A stretch of 64,000 nt of DNA from Vagococcus intermedius (GTDB lineage: Bacteria; Bacillota; Bacilli; Lactobacillales; Vagococcaceae). Where the stretch lies: positions 1,358,164 through 1,422,163 of the forward strand of contig NZ_CP110232.1 of assembly GCF_029144185.1 (NCBI RefSeq), written 5' to 3'. Below, piece by piece: positions 1 through 9,142 of the stretch (position 1 is the first letter of the stretch; the number at the start of each line of letters is the position of its first letter). The position numbers and the translations under genes were made by a program. Below the pieces are notes generated by a model. The model saw only the letters and a list, made by a program, of their open reading frames with translations. It was not told where the DNA came from and did not search any database.

Positions 1-195
1 CAATTGCTTATAATTGTCCAAGCCTATAAATTGCTCACCGTGATAAGAGGCTCTAAAAAAACTCATTCTAAACCCTTCAAAAACTGGATAAATTATAAAT
101 ACTAAAAATAAGAGTAGCTGTGGCGCAATAAACAAGTAACCCGAATATGGATTTTCAATGCCTCTAAACTTCTTTTTACTCTTTTTATTTTCCAA
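1..195 (-). CDS. Carbohydrate ABC transporter permease, N-terminal fragment (cut by window edge)
   Basis: Sixty-five codons remain open to the left edge, starting at a TTG (193-195) with an AAGGAG ribosome site at 205-210. The peptide begins with a basic cytoplasmic stretch, then a long hydrophobic segment (about residues 21-39) and the YPVFEGFRMSFF type of sequence that is characteristic of MalF/UgpA-like sugar permeases, just after the first membrane helix. The gene follows nanE by 20 bp, so the two are probably co-transcribed. By analogy with streptococcal sialic acid loci, where a SatABC-like transporter sits beside nanE, sialic acid or N-acetylmannosamine is a plausible substrate. That is inference, because the binding protein and second permease lie outside the window. 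Confidence 0.8.
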   Translation of the reverse strand, partial: MENKKSKKKFRGIENPYSGYLFIAPQLLLFLVFIIYPVFEGFRMSFFRASYHGEQFIGLDNYKQL

Positions 196-215
196 GGTAT
201 CTCACTCCTTATGTC

Positions 216-920
216 TTAAGCTTCTTCCTGCAATGCGTTAACAAATCGTTTAGCAATTTCTTGTGGTCTAGTAATCGCTCCGCCACTTACAATACAATGA
301 CAACCTAAAGCTAACGCTTCTTTTGCTTTTTCTGGTGTATCTATCTTTCCTTCAGCAATAACTGGAACAGTCGCCGTTTTTAATACTTCTTTCATTTGTT
401 CAAAATCGTTCTTGGCAATATTTTCACCTTTGGTTTCTTCAGTATAGCCATATAATGTGGTGCCTATAAAATCAAATCCTAGCGAGTTAGCATAGCTTAT
501 ATCTTTTAATGTAGCAGTATCTGCCATCAGCAATGTTTCTGGATATTCTTCACGGATTATTTTAACAATTTCTTCCAATTTTTCATCCTTTGGCCGGCGG
601 CGTTGTGTGCCATCCATTGCAATAATTGGGACGCCAGTAGCAGCTATTTGCCTAACTTCTTTAAGTGTAGGCGTAATAAATACATCTGATTCCTCATAGA
701 CTGATTTGATAATGCCAATTACAGGTAATTCAACTGTATCCATGATTGCCTGTACATCTACTACTGAGTTAGCCCTTATACCAACTGCTCCAGCTTCCTT
801 AGCTGCTCGAGCCATTCGTGCCATAATAAAGGAGCTATGTAACGGCTCGTTTTCTAAAGCTTGGCAAGAGACAACTAAACCACCTTTTAGTTGCTTACTA
901 ATATCTTCTTTCTTCACCAT
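216..920 (-). CDS. nanE: N-acetylmannosamine-6-phosphate 2-epimerase
   Basis: The cytoplasmic NanE enzyme converts N-acetylmannosamine-6-phosphate to N-acetylglucosamine-6-phosphate in sialic acid breakdown. The 234-residue product has the expected TIM-barrel length and order: a GGLVVSCQA start, the GIRANS segment, a basic RRRP patch for phosphate, and VIAEGKIDTPE with a C-terminal VSGGAITRP phosphate-binding loop. The start is the ATG at 918-920, preceded by GGAGG at 928-932. The frame is open further upstream to 1025, but that extension has no ribosome site and covers the likely 5' leader. It is probably the first gene of an operon running off the left edge into a sugar permease. A promoter and cre site lie 110-160 bp upstream. 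Confidence 0.93.
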   Translation of the reverse strand: MVKKEDISKQLKGGLVVSCQALENEPLHSSFIMARMARAAKEAGAVGIRANSVVDVQAIMDTVELPVIGIIKSVYEESDVFITPTLKEVRQIAATGVPIIAMDGTQRRRPKDEKLEEIVKIIREEYPETLLMADTATLKDISYANSLGFDFIGTTLYGYTEETKGENIAKNDFEQMKEVLKTATVPVIAEGKIDTPEKAKEALALGCHCIVSGGAITRPQEIAKRFVNALQEEA

Positions 921-1029
921 CTTTTTCCCTCCAAATAAATTTTTTAACTGCGAGCCAATCTGCCAATTCAAATAAATTTTTGATGCAACTAAGTCTAATC
1001 TTATGATAATAATTTCATCAAGCATTTAA

Positions 1030-1043
1030 TGATAGCGCTTCCA
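1030..1043 (-). promoter_or_regulatory. Catabolite-responsive element (cre) at the nanE transcription start
   Basis: TGATAGCGCTTCCA matches the CcpA cre consensus TGWAARCGYTWNCW at all but one position. It sits immediately downstream of the -10 box, over the predicted start of transcription. That arrangement is typical for CcpA repression of sugar-catabolic operons. Confidence 0.6.
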
Positions 1044-1049
1044 AAATTA

Positions 1050-1078
1050 AGTTTAATCTATAAAAATAATTTTTACAA
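1050..1078 (-). promoter_or_regulatory. Predicted promoter of the nanE operon
   Basis: On the minus strand TTGTAA (1073-1078) is followed after 17 bp by TAAACT (1050-1055). Transcription would start near 1043, giving a leader of about 120 nt before nanE. Confidence 0.5.
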
Positions 1079-1301
1079 GTGTATTATCGTGAAATTTTTT
1101 TCCTCCGAATCTTTTAAAATCTGTCTAGTCCTATGACAAAATAAATGTATATTTTACTTTTGTAGGCGTTTCAAGGTTATAGACTACTTTTTTTATTTAA
1201 AAACTTTTTTTATTTTGATCATTTTTTTTATTTGCTATCACTTTTCACCTGAAAAAGATACGAATAATGAACTAGTTTCCAGGTCTTTTAAGCCAAAATA
1301 A

Positions 1302-1325
1302 AAAAACGTCACACAGGACGTTTTT
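1302..1325 (-). terminator. Rho-independent terminator of the CAT-like gene
   Basis: Nine-base arms AAAAACGTC and GACGTTTTT enclose a 6-nt loop. Its right arm overlaps the stop codon of the upstream gene, and a T-rich tract follows on the minus strand. Confidence 0.75.
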
Positions 1326-1953
1326 AAATTAAACTATTGAGTTTTTCTTGCAGACGATTAAAATACAATCCCATATGATAACCGTCAACTAGTCGATGAT
1401 TAGCTTCTAAACTGATTGGCATCATTAACCCACCTTGTTTTTCAATGTATTGGCCAAAAGTTACCTTTGGAATGGAGTCATCTTTGTCGATATAAAACTG
1501 GTTTTGATACCCTGTAAAATTGATCCAAGGTATCATCGAATAATGAATTAACTGATCCAAAGGATAGTTAATTTCTGGAAAATACACCGCTTGGTTTTGT
1601 GACAACTCTTTGGCTGACTCACAAAAGTCAAATAAGTCATCACCTCTCAGTAAGGTGACTCCTCTATATAAATTATCACCTGGGGTCATATCGGTAAATG
1701 ATGGAATCAACCTATCGTAAAGAACAACCTCTTGATTCTGTATTTTATATCTAAAGTTTTCAATGCTATCCAATATTTCAGTTGATAAATAGACCAAACT
1801 GTAATAAAAAGAACACTTATTTTTATTACTAAAGCTCTTCAACGCTGAGACATCTATTTCTGTGGTAATTGTATACAACGGTACGTCTCGTTGACTATGC
1901 ACTTTAAAATGCTCTAATCTATCCCATTCTGTTAAATTAATCTTTTCCATCAT
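1324..1953 (-). CDS. Chloramphenicol acetyltransferase (CAT)-family protein
   Basis: The 209-residue protein has the length and landmarks of type A CAT trimers: an N-terminal INLTEWDR segment, the SMIPWINFTGY stretch, and the C-terminal catalytic motif HRLVDG (His186, Asp190). CATs transfer acetyl from acetyl-CoA to the 3-hydroxyl of chloramphenicol. The sequence is clearly diverged from plasmid-borne enzymes as I know them and its base composition resembles its neighbours, so it looks like a resident chromosomal homologue whose substrate and resistance phenotype cannot be read from sequence. The start follows an AAAGGTGGG ribosome site; either of two adjacent ATG codons could serve. An Mga-family regulator gene lies 94 bp upstream on the same strand and might control it. 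Confidence 0.85.
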   Translation of the reverse strand: MMEKINLTEWDRLEHFKVHSQRDVPLYTITTEIDVSALKSFSNKNKCSFYYSLVYLSTEILDSIENFRYKIQNQEVVLYDRLIPSFTDMTPGDNLYRGVTLLRGDDLFDFCESAKELSQNQAVYFPEINYPLDQLIHYSMIPWINFTGYQNQFYIDKDDSIPKVTFGQYIEKQGGLMMPISLEANHRLVDGYHMGLYFNRLQEKLNSLI

Positions 1954-2047
1954 TATCCCACCTTTTACTTAATCAGACGTTCTAGTGTATTATAACAAAT
2001 TTCCGAGCCTTTTTGAAACCACTTACAGTGATAAAATAAAAGGGAAG

Positions 2048-3541
2048 CTAGCCTTTTTTACGTGAGCTATGTTTTTTTTTGATTGCAAACTTCCTAAGTA
2101 ATGAGGCTATTTTTTTTATATCTGAATTTAAACATTTTTCATCTACGTAGTAAACACTAACGGTTTGACTTATCTCAGTTAAGACATAATCTGTGATAAC
2201 TAAATCCACTTGATCCCACAATTGATTTTTTTGAATATCATAGATTGGGATATAATTAACTTTGTCTATATTCAAGGCTAATGCTACCTTATTTTGGTAA
2301 TACTCTTCTTGAATTGCCCCATGCTGAGACATAAAGGTGACAATCAATTCCTGTTTAATATTTTTTTGTTCATAAACTTTATATAACACATATAATTTTT
2401 TAAATAACACTTCTTTATTATCGAAATAATAAGCAGCATAATTTTTGTCTTTTAAGCTCGCTTCTAATAATGCAATTTTTTCTAAAAACATCGGTGAAAT
2501 AAGTTCTTGATTATTTATCAGTTTATTTTTAACTTCACTGTATTCGATTTCTGGGTATGTTCCCAATAATTGAAGGGGCATAAACACATCCAAATAATCT
2601 GTAAAACGAAATAATTCTTCTTCGTTCCCTTGAAAAATATGATAAGCCAAGTTACCAAGATAATACATTTCTGTACTGTACTCTTTAGCGTACCTAATTC
2701 TTCTTTTAGCCGATTTATCTGTAATATAGCTGATTGGGAAAAAATTAAGCATCTGCAACAGCATTAGTCTGTCTTTCTTTTTTAAACTGATACCTAGGCG
2801 CTTTTCTAAAATGGCAAAAGCTTGATTTAATCGCTCTTTATCAATTATTACCGGCTTTTCATTGTCATAATACCAGTCGTCACTGATGTTAACACTTGAA
2901 ATAACCGACAAATGTATCGCGATAAATAAACAATAAAAATATTCAACTACAGGTGGTAAGTATATCTCAAACTCTAAATTGACACGCCTAACAAAGTCTA
3001 AAATAGCTAAACGATCAAACTTTTCAAAAAACCATTCATCTGAAATAACCGCATGATCTTTCAGTAACTCAAAATAGAAATATCTGATATTCCATTTTTC
3101 TCCTTCTAAGCGCCAAATACCATCCTTGTTGTCCAAAATAATATTTTTTTCTTCCAAATACTGAGAGACTTGTCTAATATTGCGATAAACAACTGATGAG
3201 CTATAATACTTCATTTTAGCCCAATCTTCAATCTTGGCGATCTTCCCCAATAAAATATCACATAAAAATTGCATAATAAAAGTTTCTCTGCTAACAAGTG
3301 CCTTAACCTGTTCCTTATCTAGATGATGCATCTCAGATAATCTTACTCCTGCCACATCTACTTCAATCATTGAGTATGTTTGAATCAACTGATTAGTTTC
3401 AACAATAGCCCGATCTAAAGTCGGTCTAGAACACATAATGATTGTCGAAATTTCCTTTTTCGACAACGGTTGGTCTGCCTCGATTAATAGATTTAACAGT
3501 TCGTAGGCACGTTGTAGTGGTTTTTTAACTTGATATATCAT
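2048..3541 (-). CDS. Mga-family helix-turn-helix transcriptional regulator
   Basis: The 497-residue protein has the layout of the Mga/AtxA regulator family: an N-terminal winged-helix region (about residues 8-60, with PLSKKEISTIIMCSRPTLDRAI), a second HTH-like segment near residues 100-150 (SSVVYRNIRQVSQYLEEKNI), a long central PRD-like helical region, and a C-terminal EIIB-like part (about 400-480). The family typically regulates surface or sugar genes in response to PTS phosphorylation. The start is the ATG at 3541 behind AGGGG; an upstream extension to 3595 lacks a ribosome site. No conserved PRD histidine was checked in detail. The target could be the downstream CAT-like gene or be unlinked. 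Confidence 0.78.
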   Translation of the reverse strand: MIYQVKKPLQRAYELLNLLIEADQPLSKKEISTIIMCSRPTLDRAIVETNQLIQTYSMIEVDVAGVRLSEMHHLDKEQVKALVSRETFIMQFLCDILLGKIAKIEDWAKMKYYSSSVVYRNIRQVSQYLEEKNIILDNKDGIWRLEGEKWNIRYFYFELLKDHAVISDEWFFEKFDRLAILDFVRRVNLEFEIYLPPVVEYFYCLFIAIHLSVISSVNISDDWYYDNEKPVIIDKERLNQAFAILEKRLGISLKKKDRLMLLQMLNFFPISYITDKSAKRRIRYAKEYSTEMYYLGNLAYHIFQGNEEELFRFTDYLDVFMPLQLLGTYPEIEYSEVKNKLINNQELISPMFLEKIALLEASLKDKNYAAYYFDNKEVLFKKLYVLYKVYEQKNIKQELIVTFMSQHGAIQEEYYQNKVALALNIDKVNYIPIYDIQKNQLWDQVDLVITDYVLTEISQTVSVYYVDEKCLNSDIKKIASLLRKFAIKKKHSSRKKG

Positions 3542-3675
3542 TTTCTCATCCCCTAATCCATAATTCCCTAAGAAAATTAATCCTTTTACGAACAAACTTG
3601 TTAATATTTAGTAATCTTATCATAGATCAACTATAAAAATACGGATATTTCAATTAAATAACATCGTAAAATATC

Positions 3676-3712
3676 AAAAAAAACAAAGAAGTTATAAAAC
3701 CTCTTTGTTTTT
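3676..3712 (-). terminator. Terminator of the cop operon
   Basis: The arms are AAAAACAAAGAG and CTTCTTTGTTTTT on the minus strand, with an 8-10 nt loop and a run of T. It begins at the copA stop codon. Confidence 0.75.
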
Positions 3713-5948
3713 ACAGTTTTTTTCGATTCAAACTCAAAGAATTAAGCAACACACTAACCGAACTAAACGCCATCGCTCCACCTGCAACAATCGGATTTAA
3801 TAAACCTAGTGCTGCAAAAGGAATACCAATTGTATTATAGACAAATGCCCAAAATAAATTTTGTTTAATTTTAACCATCGTCAAATGAGAGAGAGTTGTC
3901 ATTTTAGAAAGATGCATCAAATCACCCGTCATAAGAGTCACATCTGCTGTCTCCATGGCAATATCTGTCCCTGTTCCCATCGCTATTCCAACATCTGCTA
4001 AGGCTAAAGCTGGGGCATCATTAATACCATCTCCGACCATTCCGACAAAATTACCTGATTCTTGCAATTTTTTGACATAAGCTGCCTTATCTTCCGGTAA
4101 AACTTCTGCAAGAATATGACTTGCTTCTAGTCCAGCCTTCATGCCGATATAATTGGCAGTATGTCGGTTATCTCCTGTTAACATATAAACTGTTATCTGT
4201 TGTTTAGTCAATGCTCTAATGGCTTCTGCTGAACTTTCTTTTAACTCATCCGCCACTGCAATCAGTCCTAATACCTCAGTATCGTTTGCTAAATACATAA
4301 CTGTTTTTCCCATTTTTTCTAACTCGTTAATAGTAAAATCAGCAATAGTCAGTGGGATATTTTTAGTTTGTAATAAACGTCTTGTGCCAACAAAATAGTC
4401 TGTTCCATCAACGCTACCTTTAATACCCGCCCCAACTAGTGCTTCAAAATGAGTGACTTCTTTATCTTTTATCAAACCACTATCACTAGCGTAGCTCACG
4501 ATTGCTTTTGCTAAGGGGTGTTCTGATAACCTCTCTAAAGATAATAAGATACTTAAAGCCTCAGCCTCACTATAATTAGAACTTATCATCTGAAAATCCG
4601 TCACACTAGGTTTACCTTTAGTCAATGTCCCTGTCTTATCAATCACAATCGCATCAATTTTAGAAGCTCTTTCTAAAGCCTCGCCACCTTTAATTAATAT
4701 CCCATTTTTAGCACCTAGACCTGTACCAACCATAATCGCTGTTGGTGTCGCTAAGCCTAATGCACATGGACAAGCGATTACTAGTACAGATACACTATGA
4801 ATTAATGCTGTTTCCCAATCACCTAAAATCACTCCGCTAATGACTAACGTTGCCAAAGCCAACACGAGAACAATTGGCACAAAAATAGCAGATATTTTAT
4901 CAGCAATTGCTTGAATAGGGGCTTTACTTCCTTGAGCCTCCTCTACCATTTTAATAATTCTTGACAAAGCTGTTTCTGAACCAATTTGAGTCGCTTTAAT
5001 CGTAATTGTCCCATTAGTATTAATCGTTCCGCCATAAACATTATCTGATATTTTTTTCTCCACAGGTAGACTTTCACCTGTTAACATACTTTCATCAATC
5101 GTTGTTTTTCCCGCGATTATTTCACCATCTACTGGAATTTGTTCCCCTGGTCTGACTAGTACATGATCCTCTAACACAACCTCTTCTATCGTAATAATTC
5201 TAGGTTCACCATCACGAATCACTGTTGCAATTTTAGCTTGTAACGCCATCAACTGTTTAATAGCTCCGCTTGTTTTATTTTTAGCTTGATGTTCCAAATA
5301 CTTACCTAATAAAATGAGCGTAATAATGACAGCACTACTTTCAAAGTATAAATCATGACTATGAGAGTTAAAAAAACCATTATAGACACTTAATAAGTAA
5401 GCTGAGGTTGTTCCCATCGCAACCAATACATCCATATTAGGGGCTTTTGTTTTTATTGCATGATAGGCCCCTTTATAAAATCGTGCACCAATCCAAAACT
5501 GAACAGGTGTTGCTAATAGTAATTGTACCCATGGCTGATGTAAAAAACGAACAATCGGATTATCAAATCCTAACATCATTAAAATCATCCCAATCACCAT
5601 TGGTAAACTTAATAAGGTGCTGATGATTAAATCTTGCTTCATTTTACTAATTGTTTCAGCTTTTTCTTTTTCTATTTCTTTCTTATGAGCATCATCATAA
5701 CGAATAGCACCGTATCCAATCGTTTCAATACTTGTTATTAATTTTTCTAAATCTGTTGTACGAGTATCATACTCCACTGTCGCGCGCTCAGTTGCTAAGT
5801 TAACAGTTGCATGCTTGACACCTTTTTGAGCAATTAATTCTTTTTCAACTCGACCTGAACAATTGGCACATGTCATACCAGTGATGGCTAAAGTATCTAC
5901 TTTAGTCAAATGCACCATTTGTTCTTTACTAGTTGCTTCGTTTTTCAT
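3711..5948 (-). CDS. copA: Copper-translocating P1B-type ATPase
   Basis: CopA pumps Cu(I) out across the cell membrane using ATP. The 745-residue sequence shows one N-terminal heavy-metal domain with GMTCANC (Cys27, Cys30), membrane segments from about residue 107, the TGES actuator loop (290-293), the CPC metal site in helix 6 (393-395), the phosphorylated Asp437 in DKTGT, the SEHPLA motif near 475-480 that marks P1B pumps, and GDGINDAP late in the protein. It starts directly after the copZ stop codon, with a GAGGTGA ribosome site inside copZ, so the two are translationally coupled. CopY control through the cop boxes upstream of copY is expected. Confidence 0.95.
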   Translation of the reverse strand: MKNEATSKEQMVHLTKVDTLAITGMTCANCSGRVEKELIAQKGVKHATVNLATERATVEYDTRTTDLEKLITSIETIGYGAIRYDDAHKKEIEKEKAETISKMKQDLIISTLLSLPMVIGMILMMLGFDNPIVRFLHQPWVQLLLATPVQFWIGARFYKGAYHAIKTKAPNMDVLVAMGTTSAYLLSVYNGFFNSHSHDLYFESSAVIITLILLGKYLEHQAKNKTSGAIKQLMALQAKIATVIRDGEPRIITIEEVVLEDHVLVRPGEQIPVDGEIIAGKTTIDESMLTGESLPVEKKISDNVYGGTINTNGTITIKATQIGSETALSRIIKMVEEAQGSKAPIQAIADKISAIFVPIVLVLALATLVISGVILGDWETALIHSVSVLVIACPCALGLATPTAIMVGTGLGAKNGILIKGGEALERASKIDAIVIDKTGTLTKGKPSVTDFQMISSNYSEAEALSILLSLERLSEHPLAKAIVSYASDSGLIKDKEVTHFEALVGAGIKGSVDGTDYFVGTRRLLQTKNIPLTIADFTINELEKMGKTVMYLANDTEVLGLIAVADELKESSAEAIRALTKQQITVYMLTGDNRHTANYIGMKAGLEASHILAEVLPEDKAAYVKKLQESGNFVGMVGDGINDAPALALADVGIAMGTGTDIAMETADVTLMTGDLMHLSKMTTLSHLTMVKIKQNLFWAFVYNTIGIPFAALGLLNPIVAGGAMAFSSVSVLLNSLSLNRKKL

Positions 5949-6158
5949 TTAAATCACCTCAGTCTGAAATCCAAGACCCTCAATCGCTGAAGTTATAGCC
6001 GTTAAGGACTGTTGAGAATCATCAAATTTCACCTTTGCTTTTCCTTTTTTTAAATTAATTTTAATCTTAGTGACACCCGCTAGTTCCCCAACTGTTTTTT
6101 CAATAGAAGCCACGCAATGTTGACATGACATGCCTGTAATTAGTAATTCTTTTTTCAT
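5949..6158 (-). CDS. copZ: Copper chaperone CopZ
   Basis: This 69-residue cytosolic protein is a single heavy-metal-associated domain with the GMSCQHC copper site near its N-terminus and the ferredoxin-like alternation that follows. In enterococci CopZ delivers Cu(I) to the CopY repressor, displacing its zinc. I chose the ATG at 6158. A TTG four codons upstream is in frame, but its ribosome site would touch the start codon. The gene sits between copY and copA, with copA beginning at the very next base after the stop. Confidence 0.93.
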   Translation of the reverse strand: MKKELLITGMSCQHCVASIEKTVGELAGVTKIKINLKKGKAKVKFDDSQQSLTAITSAIEGLGFQTEVI

Positions 6159-6192
6159 TTTATTTTCCAACTTTCTGTCTATTTAATATGAA

Positions 6193-6645
6193 TTAATCCC
6201 TATGTTGATGTTCTGAACAGTCGCATTGCCCTGGTATACAGTTACAAGCAATTGTTTTAACCGCTGTTTTTTCTTTTTTATCTACCGCAGTCAAAATTAA
6301 TGCTAAATCTGTCTGGGTTAAGTCAGCTTCTTCGATAAGTTCGGCTATCGTTTTCCCGACTTTTTTAGCACATATCTTTGAAAATAATTGTTCAGTAGCG
6401 CTGCGCATCGTCTGCTCTTCACTAACTAAAGGTTGATAAATAAATTTATTTCCTTCTAGTTCCGTTAAAAGAATTTGTTTTTTTACTAAACGACTTAATA
6501 ATGTTTTTATAGTTGCCGGCTTCCAATCCATGCTAGTAGATAAGATACTAATAATCTCTGGACTTGTTGTCTTCCCTTTTGCCCATATAACACGCATAAC
6601 TTCCCACTCTGCTTCGCTTATTTTCAATGTTTTTGATTCTGTCAT
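6193..6645 (-). CDS. copY: Copper-responsive repressor CopY
   Basis: The 150-residue protein has a BlaI/MecI-type winged helix (about residues 5-75, with [14 protein letters not shown] as the recognition region) and a C-terminal CxCxxxxCxC metal cluster ([10 protein letters not shown]) that binds zinc in the DNA-bound form and Cu(I) in the released form. It is followed by a His-containing tail. The start is the ATG at 6645 behind GGAG; the upstream in-frame codon at 6684 falls inside the operator. The gene leads the copYZA operon and sits next to two cop boxes, so it represses its own operon. Confidence 0.95.
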   Translation of the reverse strand: MTESKTLKISEAEWEVMRVIWAKGKTTSPEIISILSTSMDWKPATIKTLLSRLVKKQILLTELEGNKFIYQPLVSEEQTMRSATEQLFSKICAKKVGKTIAELIEEADLTQTDLALILTAVDKKEKTAVKTIACNCIPGQCDCSEHQHRD

Positions 6646-6669
6646 TAGATTCCCTTCTCCTTTTATGTC

Positions 6670-6679
6670 TACAGATGTA
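6670..6679. promoter_or_regulatory. cop box 1 (CopY operator)
   Basis: TACAGATGTA is a perfect match to the CopY operator TACANNTGTA. It lies between the promoter and the copY start codon. Confidence 0.85.
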
Positions 6680-6695
6680 ATCATCCGATGACTAA

Positions 6696-6725
6696 ACTAT
6701 AACACTTTACGTCTACATCTGTCAA
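6696..6725 (-). promoter_or_regulatory. Promoter of the cop operon
   Basis: Minus-strand TTGACA (6720-6725) and TATAGT (6696-6701) are separated by 18 bp. The -35 box overlaps cop box 2, and cop box 1 lies just downstream, so bound CopY would block RNA polymerase. Confidence 0.75.
6714..6723. promoter_or_regulatory. cop box 2 (CopY operator)
   Basis: TACATCTGTC matches TACANNTGTA at nine of ten positions and overlaps the -35 box. A pair of cop boxes around the promoter is the arrangement known from Enterococcus hirae. Confidence 0.75.
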
Positions 6726-6843
6726 CGTTTGGATTTTAGCAAAAAAAACGTTTTGATGATTATTATCATTTTTATAAACCTAACTGCTCAAATTGCCATC
6801 GACTATTTATTAAGCTCCAGCTCTTTTAATTAAGTAAATAGTA

Positions 6844-6885
6844 AAAAACCCAAAGCTATATGTTGGTTAGCTTTGGGCTTTTTAA
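6844..6885 (-). terminator. Terminator of the alpha/beta hydrolase gene
   Basis: CCCAAAGCT and AGCTTTGGG arms with an 11-nt loop, flanked by A and T runs, so it could act in both directions. Confidence 0.8.
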
Positions 6886-6904
6886 TAAGATTAAACATTC
6901 TTAG

Positions 6905-7663
6905 TCATTTTAAATGTTGTTCAAAAAAATCAGCAATGGTATTCATTAAATCGATGGTCACTAAATGACCTTCCCCTTGGCCAGTTAGAAAAATAACATT
7001 TTTGGCATAAGGCTCATGTTCAATTTTATGATAAAAGTCAGCCACTTGATTAAATGGAATTTTAGGGTCTTCTGTCCCATGCCAAAAAAGTATTGGTCTC
7101 TGAGCCATTTTTTCTGGTTGTAAAGACAAATCAAATTGAGGCAACCAAGAATGAATAAGGGCTAAGTCATCCGGGACATTATAGTTCATTTTTTTAGCAT
7201 TTTTGCGGATTAAACTAGCATAGTTGGTTGGCTGGGGCGTCCCCATAATACTTGCTATAGCAGTTATTTCTGGATGTTGAGTAACTAAAGCAGCACTCGT
7301 CATCCCCCCCATAGAATACCCCCCTACTCCAATTAAGTCATTTTTTATTAGTTGTCTTTCCTCAAAGTATTTTTTTATAACATTAAATTCAATTAAATTA
7401 TACTGAATTGTTGAATAAAATGTAACAGATGGGACACTTGATTTTTCACCTATTTTCCGTTGACCATGGTGCATGCCATCAGGTAATACTGCCCTAAGTC
7501 CCTTATCGGCTAACCTCCTAGCTTGAGTCAATAATAATTCTTTGTTCGTTTGCCAACCATGGTAAAAAATGACCAAAGGTAATGCTTCATTCATTTTTTC
7601 AGTACTGACTACTTCTAAAACAGGGATATCATGTATCATGCGTTCTCTAATTTGAATCTTCAT
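6905..7663 (-). CDS. Alpha/beta hydrolase, esterase-like
   Basis: About 252 residues with the full alpha/beta-hydrolase signature: an oxyanion HG near the start (VIFYHGWQTNKE), the nucleophile elbow GYSMGG, an acidic residue in HGTEDPKIP, and the catalytic His in GEGHLV near the C-terminus. The architecture resembles the YitV/dienelactone-hydrolase-like esterases of Firmicutes. The substrate cannot be predicted. Three in-frame ATG codons lie close together (7678, 7666, 7663); GGCGGTG is positioned for the last of these, so I chose it with moderate certainty. The gene stands alone, with terminators on both sides. Confidence 0.85.
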   Translation of the reverse strand: MKIQIRERMIHDIPVLEVVSTEKMNEALPLVIFYHGWQTNKELLLTQARRLADKGLRAVLPDGMHHGQRKIGEKSSVPSVTFYSTIQYNLIEFNVIKKYFEERQLIKNDLIGVGGYSMGGMTSAALVTQHPEITAIASIMGTPQPTNYASLIRKNAKKMNYNVPDDLALIHSWLPQFDLSLQPEKMAQRPILFWHGTEDPKIPFNQVADFYHKIEHEPYAKNVIFLTGQGEGHLVTIDLMNTIADFFEQHLK

Positions 7664-7754
7664 CATTAACACCGCCATTGTTATTTTTAACTAATGAAAC
7701 TATCATAGGACTTTTAGTTAGAACTGACAATTAATCTGTTTATAACTTATAACG

Positions 7755-7794
7755 TAAAAAACTTCTGATAAATTTAATTATCAGAAGTTTTTTA
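7755..7794 (-). terminator. Terminator downstream of asnS
   Basis: AAAAAACTTCTGATAA and TTATCAGAAGTTTTTT arms around a short loop. A symmetrical A/T flank makes it usable in both directions. Confidence 0.85.
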
Positions 7795-7815
7795 CTCAAC
7801 TATTTAATACTTATT

Positions 7816-9114
7816 TTATGGGTAAATGCGGTGTAACAGGCGTGGGAATGGACTAGCTTCACGGACATGCTCAATCCCAGAAATCCATGTCACAGTACGT
7901 TCTAAACCAAGACCAAAACCAGAGTGAGGAACAGCACCATATTTTTGTAAATCTAAATACCAAGCGTAGTCTGCTTCATCTAGACCATCTTTTTCAATTT
8001 CGTTTAACATATAATCATAACCAATCGCACGTTCACTACCACCAATAATTTCACCATAACCTTCTGGTGCAATTAAGTCAGCACGAATAACAACGTCATC
8101 ACGATCTGGGTGTGGTTTCATGTAGAATGGACTCATTGATTTTGGATAGTTTAAGATAAAGACGGGTTTGCTATAATGGTTCGCAATAAACGTTTCATGC
8201 GGTGAGCCAAAATCATCCCCCCAAGTAATATCTTCAAATCCATTTTGCTGTAATAATTCAACAGCTTCATCATACGAGATACGTGGATATGGCAACTCAG
8301 TATATGTTTTTAATAACTCTTTATCACGACCTAAAACGTCTAAGGCATAATCGCAGTTATCTAAGCAAGCTTGAACCATAAATGCCACATATTGTTCTTG
8401 AATTTCTAAGCTTTCCTCTTGATGACAAAAAGCCATTTCTGGTTCAACCATCCAAAATTCAGTTAAATGACGGCGTGTTTTTGATTTTTCCGCACGGAAA
8501 GTCGGACCAAATGAGAACACTTTACCAAATGCCATCGCTGCAGCTTCTGAATAGAGTTGACCTGTTTGTGATAGGTAAGCTTCTTGACCAAAATAATCAG
8601 TACTGAATAATTCAGTTGTTCCTTCTGGCGCTGAACTTGTTAAGATTGGTGGATCTATTTTGATAAAGCCTTTTGTATTAAAGAATTCATAAGTTGCACG
8701 AATCATTTCGTTACGAATTTGCATAATCGCATGTTGTTTCGTTGAGCGTAACCATAAATGACGATGATCCATCAAGAAATCAGTTCCATGCTCTTTTGGT
8801 GTAATCGGATAGTCTTTACTTTCACCGACTACTTCAATATCAGATACACCAATTTCAAAACCAAATTTTGAACGAGTATCTTCACGGATTTCTCCTGTAA
8901 TAATAACTGATGATTCTTGATTTAATGACTTAGCTGTTTCAAAAATTTCTTCCGAAACTTCAGCTTTAACGACAACACCTTGGAAGTAAGCTGAACCGTC
9001 ACGTAGTTGTAAGAAAGCAATCTTACCACTTGAACGTTTATTCGCAATCCACGCCCCGATTTTTACTGTTTCGCCAACGTGTTTTTTTGAATCAATAATG
9101 CGAATTGTTTCCAT
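7816..9114 (-). CDS. asnS: Asparaginyl-tRNA synthetase
   Basis: AsnRS charges tRNA-Asn with asparagine in the cytoplasm. The 432-residue protein has an N-terminal OB-fold anticodon-binding domain (about residues 1-100) and a class II catalytic core: motif 2 in [21 protein letters not shown] and motif 3 in GFGLGLERT near the C-terminus. The specificity call over AspRS rests on overall length, the lack of the bacterial AspRS insertion domain and the neighbour aspB. It follows aspB by 28 bp behind a GGGGAG ribosome site. The order dinG-ypmB-aspB-asnS is the one known from Bacillus. Confidence 0.95.
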   Translation of the reverse strand: METIRIIDSKKHVGETVKIGAWIANKRSSGKIAFLQLRDGSAYFQGVVVKAEVSEEIFETAKSLNQESSVIITGEIREDTRSKFGFEIGVSDIEVVGESKDYPITPKEHGTDFLMDHRHLWLRSTKQHAIMQIRNEMIRATYEFFNTKGFIKIDPPILTSSAPEGTTELFSTDYFGQEAYLSQTGQLYSEAAAMAFGKVFSFGPTFRAEKSKTRRHLTEFWMVEPEMAFCHQEESLEIQEQYVAFMVQACLDNCDYALDVLGRDKELLKTYTELPYPRISYDEAVELLQQNGFEDITWGDDFGSPHETFIANHYSKPVFILNYPKSMSPFYMKPHPDRDDVVIRADLIAPEGYGEIIGGSERAIGYDYMLNEIEKDGLDEADYAWYLDLQKYGAVPHSGFGLGLERTVTWISGIEHVREASPFPRLLHRIYP

Positions 9115-9142
9115 GTATATCTCCCCATTCTATAATAAATAT

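Larger units (their letters stand above)
921..1323. other. Intergenic region upstream of nanE
   Basis: It holds the nanE promoter and cre site, a weaker cre-like sequence (1161-1174, two mismatches) and the terminator of the CAT-like gene. The rest is AT-rich homopolymer-rich DNA in which I see no gene. Confidence 0.5.

Noticed and set aside
921..1025. 35-codon N-terminal extension of nanE
   Set aside because: No ribosome site precedes it, and NanE proteins normally begin at the internal Met with GGAGG.
9115..9142. T-box leader for asnS
   Set aside because: The gap after aspB is 28 bp, and no GGTGGNACCGCG-type element is seen in the operon leader.
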